Below, one piece after another: positions 9,777 through 19,728 of a stretch of 64,000 nucleotides of DNA (positions within the stretch are counted from its first letter, which is position 1; each line of letters starts with the position of its first letter). This stretch comes from Paludibacter sp. 47-17 (GTDB lineage Bacteria > Bacteroidota > Bacteroidia > Bacteroidales > Paludibacteraceae). The notes under the pieces are model-generated. The model searched no databases. It worked only from the letters and a program-made list of their open reading frames with translations, and was not told the origin of the DNA. The DNA lies in NCBI GenBank assembly GCA_001898935.1, contig MKVT01000013.1:310001-374000 (forward strand), read 5' to 3'. The position numbers were made by a program, and so were the translations under genes.

Positions 9777-12700
9777 TCACTCCCCCATTACCAATTCCAA
9801 CTTTCCCCCCTTCATCAACTCCGCGTGAGTAAAGAAGGGCTCCTTCCGTTTTTTACCGTTCAACTTCATCGATCGAATGTATTTCGCCGAACGGGAATTA
9901 TGGCGGGCAACAATTTCAAAGGTTTTATCCCCGGGAAGCCGAATCACCACCCTGTCAAACAACGGGCGGCCAATCGAATAGGTAGGATCGCTGGGCGCAA
10001 TCTGGTAAAAACCCATCGCGTTCATCACATACCAGGCCGACATTTGTCCGCAATCCTCATTACCCGACAAACCGTCGGGATCGGCACGATAAAGCGATTG
10101 CAGCACACTATCGGCCAATTCCTGTGTTTTATACGGCCGGCCGGCCTTGTTGTACAAATGAATGATGTGATGGCTCGGCTCATTTCCATGCGCATACTGA
10201 CCAATCAACCCCGTGATATCGGCCGACACCAGTTCACCCTCCATCGCCGACTCCGCCATAAACAACGAATCCAACCTCTCGGCAAAACGTTTCCGTCCTC
10301 CCATCAGCTGCTGCAAACCCTCTACATCGTGCGGCACAAACCAGGTCCACTGCCAGGCTGTACCCTCACAATAATCGTCGCTGCGATGATTCGACGAACG
10401 CGGATGAAAAGGCGTACGCCAGTTGCCCTGTGCATCTTTTCCTCTCATAAACCCTGTCGACTTATCGAAATAATGCCTGTAATTCAGCGCCAACTGCTCG
10501 TAGCGATCGGCAATCGCTTTCTCACCCATCGCCCGGGCCATTCGCGCTATGCACCAATCGTTGTATGCATACTCGAGCCCCTTGGCTACCGATTCGATTT
10601 CCGAATCAAACGGAATATACCCCAGGGTGTTTTTATACTGCTTCGACAAAGGCATCAAACCATGATCGCGCACGTAGCGGGTCGAACGAATCGCCGCCGT
10701 ATCGTATACCGAACTCCGGATCATCGCCTGCAAAGCCTTTTTCGCATCAAAACTCCTGTCGCCCTTCATATACGCATCCACGATCACCGGTACCGCATGA
10801 TAGCCGATCATCGTACCCGTGTAATTAGCCGCCAGCTCCCACATCGGCAGAATACCTCCTTCGTCGTATTTTTTAAGCAACGACCCGATAAAGGCACTGT
10901 TCCGGTCGGGATCGATAATCGTGAGCAGAGGATGCAAGGCCCTGAAGGTATCCCAGAGCGAAAACACGGTATAGACCTCCTGACTGCCGGTCGTACGCAC
11001 CGACTTATCCATCGCCTTATAACGGCCGTCTACATCACTGAAAACATTCGGGGCGATAGCTGTATGATACAGGGCTGTATAAAAAATCTCCTTCTGCGTG
11101 GCATCGTCGGTTTCGATTCCGATCTTCGACAGATAACTGCGCCATGCCTCCTTCGCCTCTTCGTGTACCCGGTCGAAATCCCAACCGGGAATTTCGGCCA
11201 GGAGATTTTTGCGTGCGCCTTCCATATCCACATGCGAGATGCCCAGCTTCACCAACACCTGCTCGCCCTCGGCCGTAGCAAAATGCAACAGCACTTTTTT
11301 GCGCGGATAGGTCTGCCGCCGGGCCTGCACCTTCAGAGTATCGTCGATAATCGTGTAACCGAAAGGCTTCGAAAACACCGCATAAAAAGCAATCTCCTGA
11401 TCCCATGCCCAGCCTTGCGTATTTTTCCGCCCCCTGATCGTGGAATCGTTGACCACCTCCACCTCCATCATCGTATTGATGTATTTCTGCAAGGTATAAT
11501 CCATATCGAGCACAAATCCGGCACTATCGGTTTTCGGGAATGTGTAGCGATGAATAGCGGCACGCCGGGTGGCTGTGAGCTCGGCAAACACCTCGTAGCG
11601 ATCGAGCCATACCGAATAGTAACCCGGGGAAGCTTTCTCGTTTTGATGCGAAAAACCCGAAGCATACGACACATTTTGGGCGGCAGTACCTTCAAACTCC
11701 ATATCCTTGGTTCCCACGGTGGGCATAATCAGAAAATCGCCATAATCGCCTATGCCCGTCCCGCTGAGATGGGTGTGCGAAAAACCGTTGATCAGCGAAT
11801 CGGTGTAATGGTATCCCGAACAGGCATCCCACCCCAGCATCCGGGTGTCGGGACCGGGCTGAATCATCCCATGCGGGAGCGTAGGCCCCGGAAAGGTATG
11901 ACCATGCCCTCCGGTACCGATAAACGGGTTCACATACGACAACAGGTCGGGTGCATACAATTCGCCGGGAAGCTGAACGCTGTAGCTGTCGGACGAGCGC
12001 ACACCCGGCTTCGTTTCGCCCTGAAAAACGATAAGCCGGTTTCCGAACCGGGCCGCAGCCGCTCCCGCCCGCGCCAGCTGAGGAACTTCCAGCACCTCCT
12101 GCCAGCGGTCGGTCTTCACATTGTAAATCAACACCAACGGATTGAACTGATACCATTGCGGATCGTGCGACAGGTAACGGCGGCGCAACGACAGAGCTTC
12201 GACACCCTTGAACCGGGCTTCGCGCTGCAAGGCTTTCAGGAACACGCCGCGATGTACGCCGCCGGTATACACGAAAAGCGAATCGTTCCACTGCGTCGCG
12301 GTAGCTCCTCCCAGCGAAACAGGCTGTCCGCGGCGATCGGTGGGCGGAAGCAAACCGGTCCACCTGTCCTCGTCGGCATCGTACCGCAATCCGTCTACCG
12401 AGACCGAGGCCGGACGATCGTCTCCGGCAGCAGCAAAGCCACCGAAAAGGAAAAGCTGCAGTTTGCCATTGGCCTGAGAAGCAGTGAGCACTGGCTGAAC
12501 GCGAGGCGGACCCGGGAAGGATGCCAGCTGCTCCCAACCCTTATCGGGCTCGTTCATATCGAGACAATACAATGCATTGGAGGGCTGCCCGGCAACAAGT
12601 CCACCCGCCACAAACACCCGGCTCCCGGCCCTCACACCGGCCATATTATCGATAGGATGCGGCAGCGAAGGCAACGATTCGATGACAGGCAGCGCTCCTG

Positions 12701-13097
12701 CTCCCATATGGTACAGATCGACCGACGATTGCGACCCTCGTGCGTTTTGTCCGCCAATGTAGATAAATCCATCAGAAGCCGGCACTGCCACCCCATAGGC
12801 GAGCGGCTGCCGGAGCCGGCCGGCAGACCACCAGCTCCGGCCGTTCCACCCCAGAATCTGGCTGTAGTAACGTTTGGCTCCACCATCAACAGCGGGCGTT
12901 TCGGGAAAATTGCATCCTCCGGCAACAAACAATACCGAACCCGATTGTACCAGGGCTGCTGCAGAAACTCCGTGGCCGGCACCTTGTTCGGTATAGGGCA
13001 CTGCCGGCAAACGGTCGACGCGGCCCTTTCCGGGAGCCGCGTTCAACACCAATACCGACCAGCAAAGCAGTACCGCCGCCTTCATCTGTACGTTCAT
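9777..13097 (-). CDS. Kelch/NanM-like (cyclically permuted mutarotase) domain fused to a GH92 glycosyl hydrolase
   Basis: N-terminal ~380 aa has Kelch-type repeats (LFVAGGCNF, GFIYIGGQNARGSQSSVDLYHM, RVFVAGGLVAGQPSNALYCLDM, LFLFGGFAAAG...). C-terminal ~725 aa is canonical GH92 (SYVNPFIGTGGHGHTFPGPTLPHGMIQPGPDTR...GNEDCGQMSAWYVMNAMGFYQIAPS). Confidence 0.88.
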   Translation of the reverse strand: MNVQMKAAVLLCWSVLVLNAAPGKGRVDRLPAVPYTEQGAGHGVSAAALVQSGSVLFVAGGCNFPETPAVDGGAKRYYSQILGWNGRSWWSAGRLRQPLAYGVAVPASDGFIYIGGQNARGSQSSVDLYHMGAGALPVIESLPSLPHPIDNMAGVRAGSRVFVAGGLVAGQPSNALYCLDMNEPDKGWEQLASFPGPPRVQPVLTASQANGKLQLFLFGGFAAAGDDRPASVSVDGLRYDADEDRWTGLLPPTDRRGQPVSLGGATATQWNDSLFVYTGGVHRGVFLKALQREARFKGVEALSLRRRYLSHDPQWYQFNPLVLIYNVKTDRWQEVLEVPQLARAGAAAARFGNRLIVFQGETKPGVRSSDSYSVQLPGELYAPDLLSYVNPFIGTGGHGHTFPGPTLPHGMIQPGPDTRMLGWDACSGYHYTDSLINGFSHTHLSGTGIGDYGDFLIMPTVGTKDMEFEGTAAQNVSYASGFSHQNEKASPGYYSVWLDRYEVFAELTATRRAAIHRYTFPKTDSAGFVLDMDYTLQKYINTMMEVEVVNDSTIRGRKNTQGWAWDQEIAFYAVFSKPFGYTIIDDTLKVQARRQTYPRKKVLLHFATAEGEQVLVKLGISHVDMEGARKNLLAEIPGWDFDRVHEEAKEAWRSYLSKIGIETDDATQKEIFYTALYHTAIAPNVFSDVDGRYKAMDKSVRTTGSQEVYTVFSLWDTFRALHPLLTIIDPDRNSAFIGSLLKKYDEGGILPMWELAANYTGTMIGYHAVPVIVDAYMKGDRSFDAKKALQAMIRSSVYDTAAIRSTRYVRDHGLMPLSKQYKNTLGYIPFDSEIESVAKGLEYAYNDWCIARMARAMGEKAIADRYEQLALNYRHYFDKSTGFMRGKDAQGNWRTPFHPRSSNHRSDDYCEGTAWQWTWFVPHDVEGLQQLMGGRKRFAERLDSLFMAESAMEGELVSADITGLIGQYAHGNEPSHHIIHLYNKAGRPYKTQELADSVLQSLYRADPDGLSGNEDCGQMSAWYVMNAMGFYQIAPSDPTYSIGRPLFDRVVIRLPGDKTFEIVARHNSRSAKYIRSMKLNGKKRKEPFFTHAELMKGGKLELVMGE

Positions 13098-13109
13098 ATA
13101 TAATGTGTT

Positions 13110-15422
13110 TTATTTCAATACAATTTCATCTACAAACAAGAAACCGCTACGGCCGCGACCTCCGTGCCACTCGGGAATCGAGCGTTCCGATCCGGCAATT
13201 ACCTTCACATAGCGGGCCTTTACCGGAATAAAATTCAATTCATGTGCATAAATGCCGCTCTCGGCCTGACGGGTAGCGGCAGGATATTCCTCACCGGCTA
13301 CCCGGGTAAAGGTTTCGCCATCGGCCGACACTTCGACCGCAAAACTACGGGCATCGAAAATCCAGTCGCCATTCACCACATTGCAGGTGATAGAGGCATG
13401 CGACAGCTCGGTAGGTTCCTCAAAATCGATCACCACCTCCATATCGTTGCCCGCAAAGGCAATCCACCTTCCGGTTTTGTAGTTCGCATTTCCGCGCAAC
13501 CCGTCCACCAACACCGAAGCGCCGTTGTAGCGGTACTGCCGGTTGATGGGTTGCAGAGCCTTAATGGGCTTCAGGCTGGCTTTGCTCAAGGCTACCCGCT
13601 CGGTAAGCACCCTGCTTTTTTCGTTCCCTCTGATTACGACGGCCGACACCTCGGCATCTTTATTCAACTGCAACAGAGGAGTATACACCGGAGAGCTTTT
13701 CGTAGGTTCCGATCCGTCCAGGGTGTAATGAATCGGTGCATTGTCGATGGTCGAGAAGGCAATATCGAGCGTACCATTGGCCGCATTGGGCTTAAAATCG
13801 GCTGTAATATCGAAAAGATGCCGGGCATACCTGTAATTATGATAGCTGTAACGCTCCATCATAGGCAACAGCCGTTTCAGAAATGCATCGTAATTTTTCT
13901 TTTCGGGTTGCATCCACTGCACTTCGGCCAATGCAGCCATACGGGGAAGCACCATGTATTGAACATGACCGAACACCGGCATATACTCGCGCCATACATT
14001 GGCCTGTACTCCTAAAATATGTTTTTGCTGACCGGGAGTAAGTTGCGAAGGAATCGGCTCGAAATTATACACCATTTCAACCGGAGAATAGCCCCCTATA
14101 GCCAGAGGTTCCTGATCGACATCCTTGGTTTGATAATGATCGAAATACAAAGGCGAATTGGGAGTCATAATCACATCATGACCTTGCCGGGCAGCTTCAA
14201 TACCGCCTCCCATTCCCCGCCACGACATTACGGTAGCATTAGGGGCCAGTCCGCCTTCCAGAATCTCGTCCCAGCCGATGAGGCGGCGTCCGTGCTTATT
14301 CAGGAATTGTTCGGCATGGGTAATCGCAAAACTCTGCAGGCGATCTTCGGCGGAATGATGTTCGTCGGCAACCAAGCCCAGCGCCTTGATACGCGCCTGA
14401 CACCTGGGACATTCTTTCCAACGGGTCTTGGGACATTCATCGCCTCCGATATGAATGTATTCCGAAGGGAAAATCCGGAGCACTTCGTCGAGCACATCGG
14501 TGATAAACCCGAGGGTTTTATCGTTACCGATGCACAATACGTCGTCGGACACTCCCCACATGGTCCATACCTCGTAAGGTCCGCCGGTACATCCCAGCTC
14601 GGGATAGGCTGCCAAAGCGCCCAGCATATGGCCGGGCATATCGATTTCAGGGATGATGGTGATATAACGCTCCTGAGCATACTTTACGATCTCGCGAAGC
14701 TCATCCTGCGTATAATATCCTCCGTGCGGCTTCCCGTCGTAGGTCCCGGAATTACGCCCGATTACCGTTTCCTTCCGTTTCGAACCTATTTCGGTGAGAC
14801 CCGGATATTTTTTGATTTCAATCCGCCATCCCTGATCGTCGGTGAGGTGCCAGTGAAAACGATTCACATTGTGCAATACCAGCATATCGATGAATACCTT
14901 CACGTTCTCGACCGATTCAAAATGACGCGATGCATCGAGCATCATGCCACGGTAACCGAAACGGGGCGAATCCTTGATGACCACTGCCGGCAACGCAACC
15001 GGACCCCGGGCTCCAAAAGGAAGCGACTTGCGCAGGGTTTGTATGCCGTAGAATACCCCGGCGGCCGTGGAGCCGGAAATGGTTACGCCCTTTGCATCTA
15101 CTTTCAGCACATACCCTTCGGGATGTTGTACCGTATTATCAATCAACAGATGAATACCCGTCTTACCCTTACCCGCTTTTACCGGCGATCCCGCCCCCAG
15201 CGCATCGCGCAGGTAATTGCTCAGATACTGGGCATTACGCTGCATTTCGGCATTTTTCCCCGGGTAATACACCTTCACCCCGGGTTGAAGCTGGTAAGGC
15301 GCTCCTCCCTGCAATTCGATACTGCCGGGAAGCGGAATTACCTGATAATCGACGGCGGCAAACAGCCGGGTACATGCCAATACTAGAATTGTTACTACTG
15401 ATAATCGTTTTAATGTCTTCAT
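13110..15422 (-). CDS. GH20 family beta-N-acetylhexosaminidase with C-terminal F5/8 (discoidin)-like domain
   Basis: RGMMLDASRHFESVENVKVF, RFHWHLTDDQGWRIEIKKYPGLTEIGS, IPEIDMPGHMLGALAAYPELGCTGG, IHIGGDECPKTRWKECPRC. Confidence 0.94.
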   Translation of the reverse strand: MKTLKRLSVVTILVLACTRLFAAVDYQVIPLPGSIELQGGAPYQLQPGVKVYYPGKNAEMQRNAQYLSNYLRDALGAGSPVKAGKGKTGIHLLIDNTVQHPEGYVLKVDAKGVTISGSTAAGVFYGIQTLRKSLPFGARGPVALPAVVIKDSPRFGYRGMMLDASRHFESVENVKVFIDMLVLHNVNRFHWHLTDDQGWRIEIKKYPGLTEIGSKRKETVIGRNSGTYDGKPHGGYYTQDELREIVKYAQERYITIIPEIDMPGHMLGALAAYPELGCTGGPYEVWTMWGVSDDVLCIGNDKTLGFITDVLDEVLRIFPSEYIHIGGDECPKTRWKECPRCQARIKALGLVADEHHSAEDRLQSFAITHAEQFLNKHGRRLIGWDEILEGGLAPNATVMSWRGMGGGIEAARQGHDVIMTPNSPLYFDHYQTKDVDQEPLAIGGYSPVEMVYNFEPIPSQLTPGQQKHILGVQANVWREYMPVFGHVQYMVLPRMAALAEVQWMQPEKKNYDAFLKRLLPMMERYSYHNYRYARHLFDITADFKPNAANGTLDIAFSTIDNAPIHYTLDGSEPTKSSPVYTPLLQLNKDAEVSAVVIRGNEKSRVLTERVALSKASLKPIKALQPINRQYRYNGASVLVDGLRGNANYKTGRWIAFAGNDMEVVIDFEEPTELSHASITCNVVNGDWIFDARSFAVEVSADGETFTRVAGEEYPAATRQAESGIYAHELNFIPVKARYVKVIAGSERSIPEWHGGRGRSGFLFVDEIVLK

Positions 15423-15435
15423 TTCGTTCTTTTTA

Positions 15436-18000
15436 TTAGGGGTAAGTCGCCCGTATATGATTTAATTTTATGGTTTTTGCATCAATCTTTTCTCCCTTGG
15501 GAGTGGTAACCCGTATCTTTTTTGTTTCACCGGGGAGCAAATCGAAGAAGTTGTCGGTAAACCGGGTGCCGTGAACGGGAATTTCAACGAACACATCCTT
15601 GGCCAGCTTGTCCGATTTCAGGGTCAGTTCGTACGAACCCGCGGCTTCTTTCAAACTGAACCGGATCGCCGGCTGTGGAAGATTCAAATCCTTGGTCTTG
15701 TTGAAGAAATATACATCGCCTGCCTGAACATTGCCTTGCGAATCCACCAGACGCACCACTAAATAACTTTCGCGACGCTGGACTTCATTCAGCACGCGGC
15801 TCACCGGCTCTTCGTACACCACTGCCGAACTATTGGCCGGAAGTGCAACCGGCAACCGCAGGGTTTTTAGCTTTTTCCCCGAAAAGCCGGTCCATTGCAA
15901 CTCCAGGGTCATCCCTGTTTTTTCTTCCAAATAATCATTTACCAGGTAAATCCGCAGCGAATCGTTGCGTTGCATCGGGCTGATGAGCAGCGGTGCAAAC
16001 GCTTTGGCCGTATGATAGTGAAGGGCTTTCCAGTTGTTGTAATAATCGATCGACGACCACGACACCACCGGCCAGCTATCGTTGAGCTGCCAGTACAAGG
16101 TGCCCATGCAATACGGACGGTTGCGCCGCTGCGCTTCAAAACCATAGCGCATCCCCCTGCCTTGCAGCACCGAACCTACATACACAAAATCCTCAAACTT
16201 CTCCGGAATTATGTAATCGCGCTCCATATAAGTCCTGATCAGCGAATTGCCGATCGTACTTTTCTGATGAGCATTCATCACTTCCGACTCGATCGCATAA
16301 TCGGAAGGGTCGGCAAACGAAGCAATGGTTTTCATTTCGGGAAACGACTGAAAACCAAACTCACTCATAAAACGTCCGAGATCGGTATCAAAACTTTCGA
16401 AAGGCTTGCGACCATACCATACACCCCAATTATGACTATCGCCACGCGACCAGGACTCCGGCCGCCCCCAGGTGCTGGTAAGCGGCGAACCGTGAATATA
16501 CGACCTCCCCGGATCGTAAGTCGAAACTGCATGAGGAAGCAATTCACGGAAAAGACGGTCGTAGCCCACGAACATTTCATCATACACTTGCGGAGTGTAC
16601 CGTTTCGCCCATCCCCAGTAATGCATCCCTTCGAGAATCTCATTGTTACCGCACCACATTGCCAGCGAAGCATGATTCCGGAGCCGGGTAATATTATACG
16701 CCACCTCATCCTGTACCCGCTTCAAAAAAGCAGGATCGTGCGGATAAGTGGTACACCCGAACATAAAATCCTGCCAAACCAGAATCCCGTGCCGATCGGC
16801 CAGTTCGTAAAACAGGTCGTCTTCATATGCACCCCCGCCCCACACACGGATCATATTCATGTTGGCTTGTACAATATTCTCGAACAACAGCCGGTAGCGC
16901 TCCGGAGTCACCGAAGGTAGCATCGCATCCGAAGGAATATAATTGGCACCCTTGGCATAAATCGGAATACCGTTCACTTCGAAATAAAACGACTGCCCCC
17001 ACCGGTCGTCTTCATTTACCAGCTTGACGGTTCGCAAGCCTATATGCTGGCTGTACGAAGCAATGGCCTGTCCTTTCTGCATCAACACCACCTCTTGCCT
17101 GTACAACACCGGCTTACCCCATCCCCGGGGCATCCAGCGCTGAGGCTTCAGAATATCGACCGGAATTTCAACCTGATTCACCGAAGGCTTCAGGTTCAGC
17201 ATTTTTGTTTGGCCGGCAGCTACCTTACCATCGAGCAGGTAGCGCACGATCAGTTCGACCTGCTGATCGGCTCCCGAAACATTATCGATCCGGATAACAT
17301 TGGCGACCGACGCTTTTTCGTCGTTCAGGGAAAGCTGCCGGTGATGCACATCGTCGATAATCGCCGTATTGAACATCCGTAGAGATACCGGGCGCCACAC
17401 ACCGCTGGTAACCATGCGTATTCCCCAGTCCCATCCGTAGCTGTAAGGCGCTTTACGTGTATAAACACTCAACTTTTTATCGTGATGATCGTTGTCGGCA
17501 GGATAATTAAATCCCGTCGATTCCCATTGGGGCAAGGTTTGCCGTACAGGCGAATGAAAATAAATATGCAGGCGGTTCTCACCTTCGCGTACCACCGGCT
17601 TTACATTTACCACATGGCCTACGAACATGTTATCGGAACGCAGAATAAGCGAACCATTCAGGTATACATCGGCATAGGTATCGAGTCCTTCGAATACGAG
17701 CTGGAGCGCATCGTGCTTCAGCTGCGATGCCGTGAGCCGGAACTGCGTACGGTATTCCCAGTCTTTTTCTTCTACCCATTGAATTTTCTTTTCATTGGTA
17801 CCCCGGAACGGATCCGGCAACTTTTGAAGGCGAATCAGGTCCTGATGCACAGTGCCGGGCACTTCGGCCGGAAACCAGGTATTGGTTCCCGCTTGCGAAA
17901 ACTCCCACTTACTGTGAAGCTGAAGGGTTTCGGCAGCTAAAAAGGGCGCCGGCAATAACAGGAGGATAAGTAATAACTGTTTACACGTTGGTTGCAACAT
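15436..18000 (-). CDS. GH2 family beta-mannosidase-like glycosidase
   Basis: AEVPGTVHQDLIRLQKLPDPFRGTNEKKIQWVEEKDWEYRTQF, VRKAPYSYGWDWGIRM-type region, NMIRVWGGGAYEDDLFYELADRHGILVWQDFMFGC, WCGNNEILEG. Confidence 0.92.
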   Translation of the reverse strand: MLQPTCKQLLLILLLLPAPFLAAETLQLHSKWEFSQAGTNTWFPAEVPGTVHQDLIRLQKLPDPFRGTNEKKIQWVEEKDWEYRTQFRLTASQLKHDALQLVFEGLDTYADVYLNGSLILRSDNMFVGHVVNVKPVVREGENRLHIYFHSPVRQTLPQWESTGFNYPADNDHHDKKLSVYTRKAPYSYGWDWGIRMVTSGVWRPVSLRMFNTAIIDDVHHRQLSLNDEKASVANVIRIDNVSGADQQVELIVRYLLDGKVAAGQTKMLNLKPSVNQVEIPVDILKPQRWMPRGWGKPVLYRQEVVLMQKGQAIASYSQHIGLRTVKLVNEDDRWGQSFYFEVNGIPIYAKGANYIPSDAMLPSVTPERYRLLFENIVQANMNMIRVWGGGAYEDDLFYELADRHGILVWQDFMFGCTTYPHDPAFLKRVQDEVAYNITRLRNHASLAMWCGNNEILEGMHYWGWAKRYTPQVYDEMFVGYDRLFRELLPHAVSTYDPGRSYIHGSPLTSTWGRPESWSRGDSHNWGVWYGRKPFESFDTDLGRFMSEFGFQSFPEMKTIASFADPSDYAIESEVMNAHQKSTIGNSLIRTYMERDYIIPEKFEDFVYVGSVLQGRGMRYGFEAQRRNRPYCMGTLYWQLNDSWPVVSWSSIDYYNNWKALHYHTAKAFAPLLISPMQRNDSLRIYLVNDYLEEKTGMTLELQWTGFSGKKLKTLRLPVALPANSSAVVYEEPVSRVLNEVQRRESYLVVRLVDSQGNVQAGDVYFFNKTKDLNLPQPAIRFSLKEAAGSYELTLKSDKLAKDVFVEIPVHGTRFTDNFFDLLPGETKKIRVTTPKGEKIDAKTIKLNHIRATYP

Positions 18001-18057
18001 AAAATAGGTATTGGATTTAAAAAATCTGATGCAATATTACTAAAAAAACAACGCAAA

Positions 18058-18087
18058 AGCAACCGCCTTTTCACAAAGGCAGTTGCT
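18058..18087 (-). terminator. Hairpin (intercistronic attenuator/terminator) between susD-like and GH2 genes
   Basis: AGCAACcGCCTTT tcac AAAGGCaGTTGCT; on the - strand followed by a T-rich run. Confidence 0.55.
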
Positions 18088-18135
18088 ACTCAAGAAAAGT
18101 GATCTATCTATGAGATTTTACTAAGTCTGATACTT

Positions 18136-19707
18136 CTATTGATTGTATCCTGCCGTTTGTTTTAATTCAGGATTCTGATTCAGCGTATTCACATCAACCG
18201 GCCAAAGCAATTTATAGGCTTCCGATGCCGGTATAAGGGGAGTTCCGGCAGGATAACCCGCCACAGGTGAGAACGCGAGTGAATTGCCGGCTGCATCGCG
18301 CATGCGCACTACGTCGAACCACCGTTTGCCTTCCCATACGAATTCCTTATCGCGCTCCTTCAGAATAGCCAGTTCGTTGTCGGCAAAACTACCGTCGGCA
18401 TAAGCATGAATAGCGGCATCGTAGGCAGCTCCAAACGCTCTTTTACGGATTTCGTTCACATAACTGGCACAACTGCCGGTGAGTCCGTTCTCGATTTCGG
18501 CCATCATCAGGATGGCATCGGCATAACGGTATAAAATGATATCGGCATCGAAAATCCGATCGTTGGTCGAATTGATCGAACCTAACCCTTTTTTCATTAC
18601 CAGACCGGGGCCGGTGCTTGCAGCAGCATCGTTGTAGTAATCCATGAACGTAGCGTCGCGGCGAATGTCGCCCGGTGCATACGACTGGAACAGCTCGAAT
18701 TTATACTCATGGCGGAACACCCCTCCACGACCTTTAAGCACCAGGGTATCGCCCATTAATTTACCATTCCGGCCATATTTCTGATTCAGGAATACTGCAT
18801 CCTGATAAAGGTACATTCCACCGTAGTTGGTTGCTTCGGTATCGGCAAAACGTAAGGCAAAAATTACTTCCTTATCATTCTTGGTCGAGAAGACTTTCGC
18901 AAAATCGCTTTGCAGTGCAAAATTACTATTACCGATTACACTTTGAAGTGCCGTTTTAGCTACCTGCAAATCGGCATTTCCTCCTTTAGGCTGATCGAGT
19001 ACAGGCACTTTGGCCGCCCACAAATAGATTTCGGCTTTCAGCATTTTTGTAGCGTACACCGACCATTCCGAACGGGCAGGAATAGCAGTGGAAGCACCGA
19101 ACAAAGTTTCCGACTTGTTGATATCCGATTTGATAAGCTCCAGCGTTGCCTTGGCAGTTGCACGCGGAATATAGAATTTATCGGCCGATACTTTTCCATT
19201 CAACACCTCTACCGTCGTAACCAGCGGCACATTGCCGTAGGTGCGGTACAGGAAGAAATAATACAATGCACGGATACCGTAAGCCTGCGCCAGGTAAGTG
19301 CTACGAGCTTCGGCGGTAAGAAAAGGAGTTGCTTTTTCATCCTCTACTTTCAAAATGAACAGATTGACGTTGAGCAGACGGCTGTAAATTCCGTACCATC
19401 CCGAAATTCCGGTATTATTTGCATCCAGGTTGTTGGTTTTAATCCGCTCCTGATCGAGACTGGTATTTTGCGACGAAGTACCGGTTTTGTGGGTACCACC
19501 ACGGGCTTCACCCAAATCGTGCAACATAGCATAACTATTACGCAGGGTAGCATGCATGCCATACATAAAACCTTTCACCTGGGCTTCGTTGTTCCAGAAG
19601 TTATTGCTGCCGTAGTAGTCTTCCGGACCGATATTCAGCGAATCTTCGCAGGCCCCGAACAATAAAGCAAGTCCCAGGAAAGTGAATATATAAATGAACT
19701 TTTTCAT
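18136..19707 (-). CDS. RagB/SusD family nutrient-uptake outer membrane lipoprotein
   Basis: Lipobox (LALLFGACEDSLN); FWNNEAQVKGFMYGMHATLRNSY, AYGIRALYYFFLYRTYGNVPLVT, KERDKEFVWEGKRWFDVVRM. Confidence 0.95.
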   Translation of the reverse strand: MKKFIYIFTFLGLALLFGACEDSLNIGPEDYYGSNNFWNNEAQVKGFMYGMHATLRNSYAMLHDLGEARGGTHKTGTSSQNTSLDQERIKTNNLDANNTGISGWYGIYSRLLNVNLFILKVEDEKATPFLTAEARSTYLAQAYGIRALYYFFLYRTYGNVPLVTTVEVLNGKVSADKFYIPRATAKATLELIKSDINKSETLFGASTAIPARSEWSVYATKMLKAEIYLWAAKVPVLDQPKGGNADLQVAKTALQSVIGNSNFALQSDFAKVFSTKNDKEVIFALRFADTEATNYGGMYLYQDAVFLNQKYGRNGKLMGDTLVLKGRGGVFRHEYKFELFQSYAPGDIRRDATFMDYYNDAAASTGPGLVMKKGLGSINSTNDRIFDADIILYRYADAILMMAEIENGLTGSCASYVNEIRKRAFGAAYDAAIHAYADGSFADNELAILKERDKEFVWEGKRWFDVVRMRDAAGNSLAFSPVAGYPAGTPLIPASEAYKLLWPVDVNTLNQNPELKQTAGYNQ

Positions 19708-19728
19708 ATTGATGTCTTTTTCAAAAAA

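Noticed and set aside
9705-13103. 1132-aa + strand ORF opposite the NanM-GH92 gene
   Set aside because: Exact antisense shadow of a clear GH92/Kelch coding sequence; low-complexity His/Arg-rich translation with no recognisable domain.
14019-15386. 455-aa + strand ORF opposite the GH20 gene (and similar shadows at 3022-3978, 15895-16920, 25765-26805)
   Set aside because: Mirror ORFs caused by codon bias on the coding strand; no domain signatures or start context.
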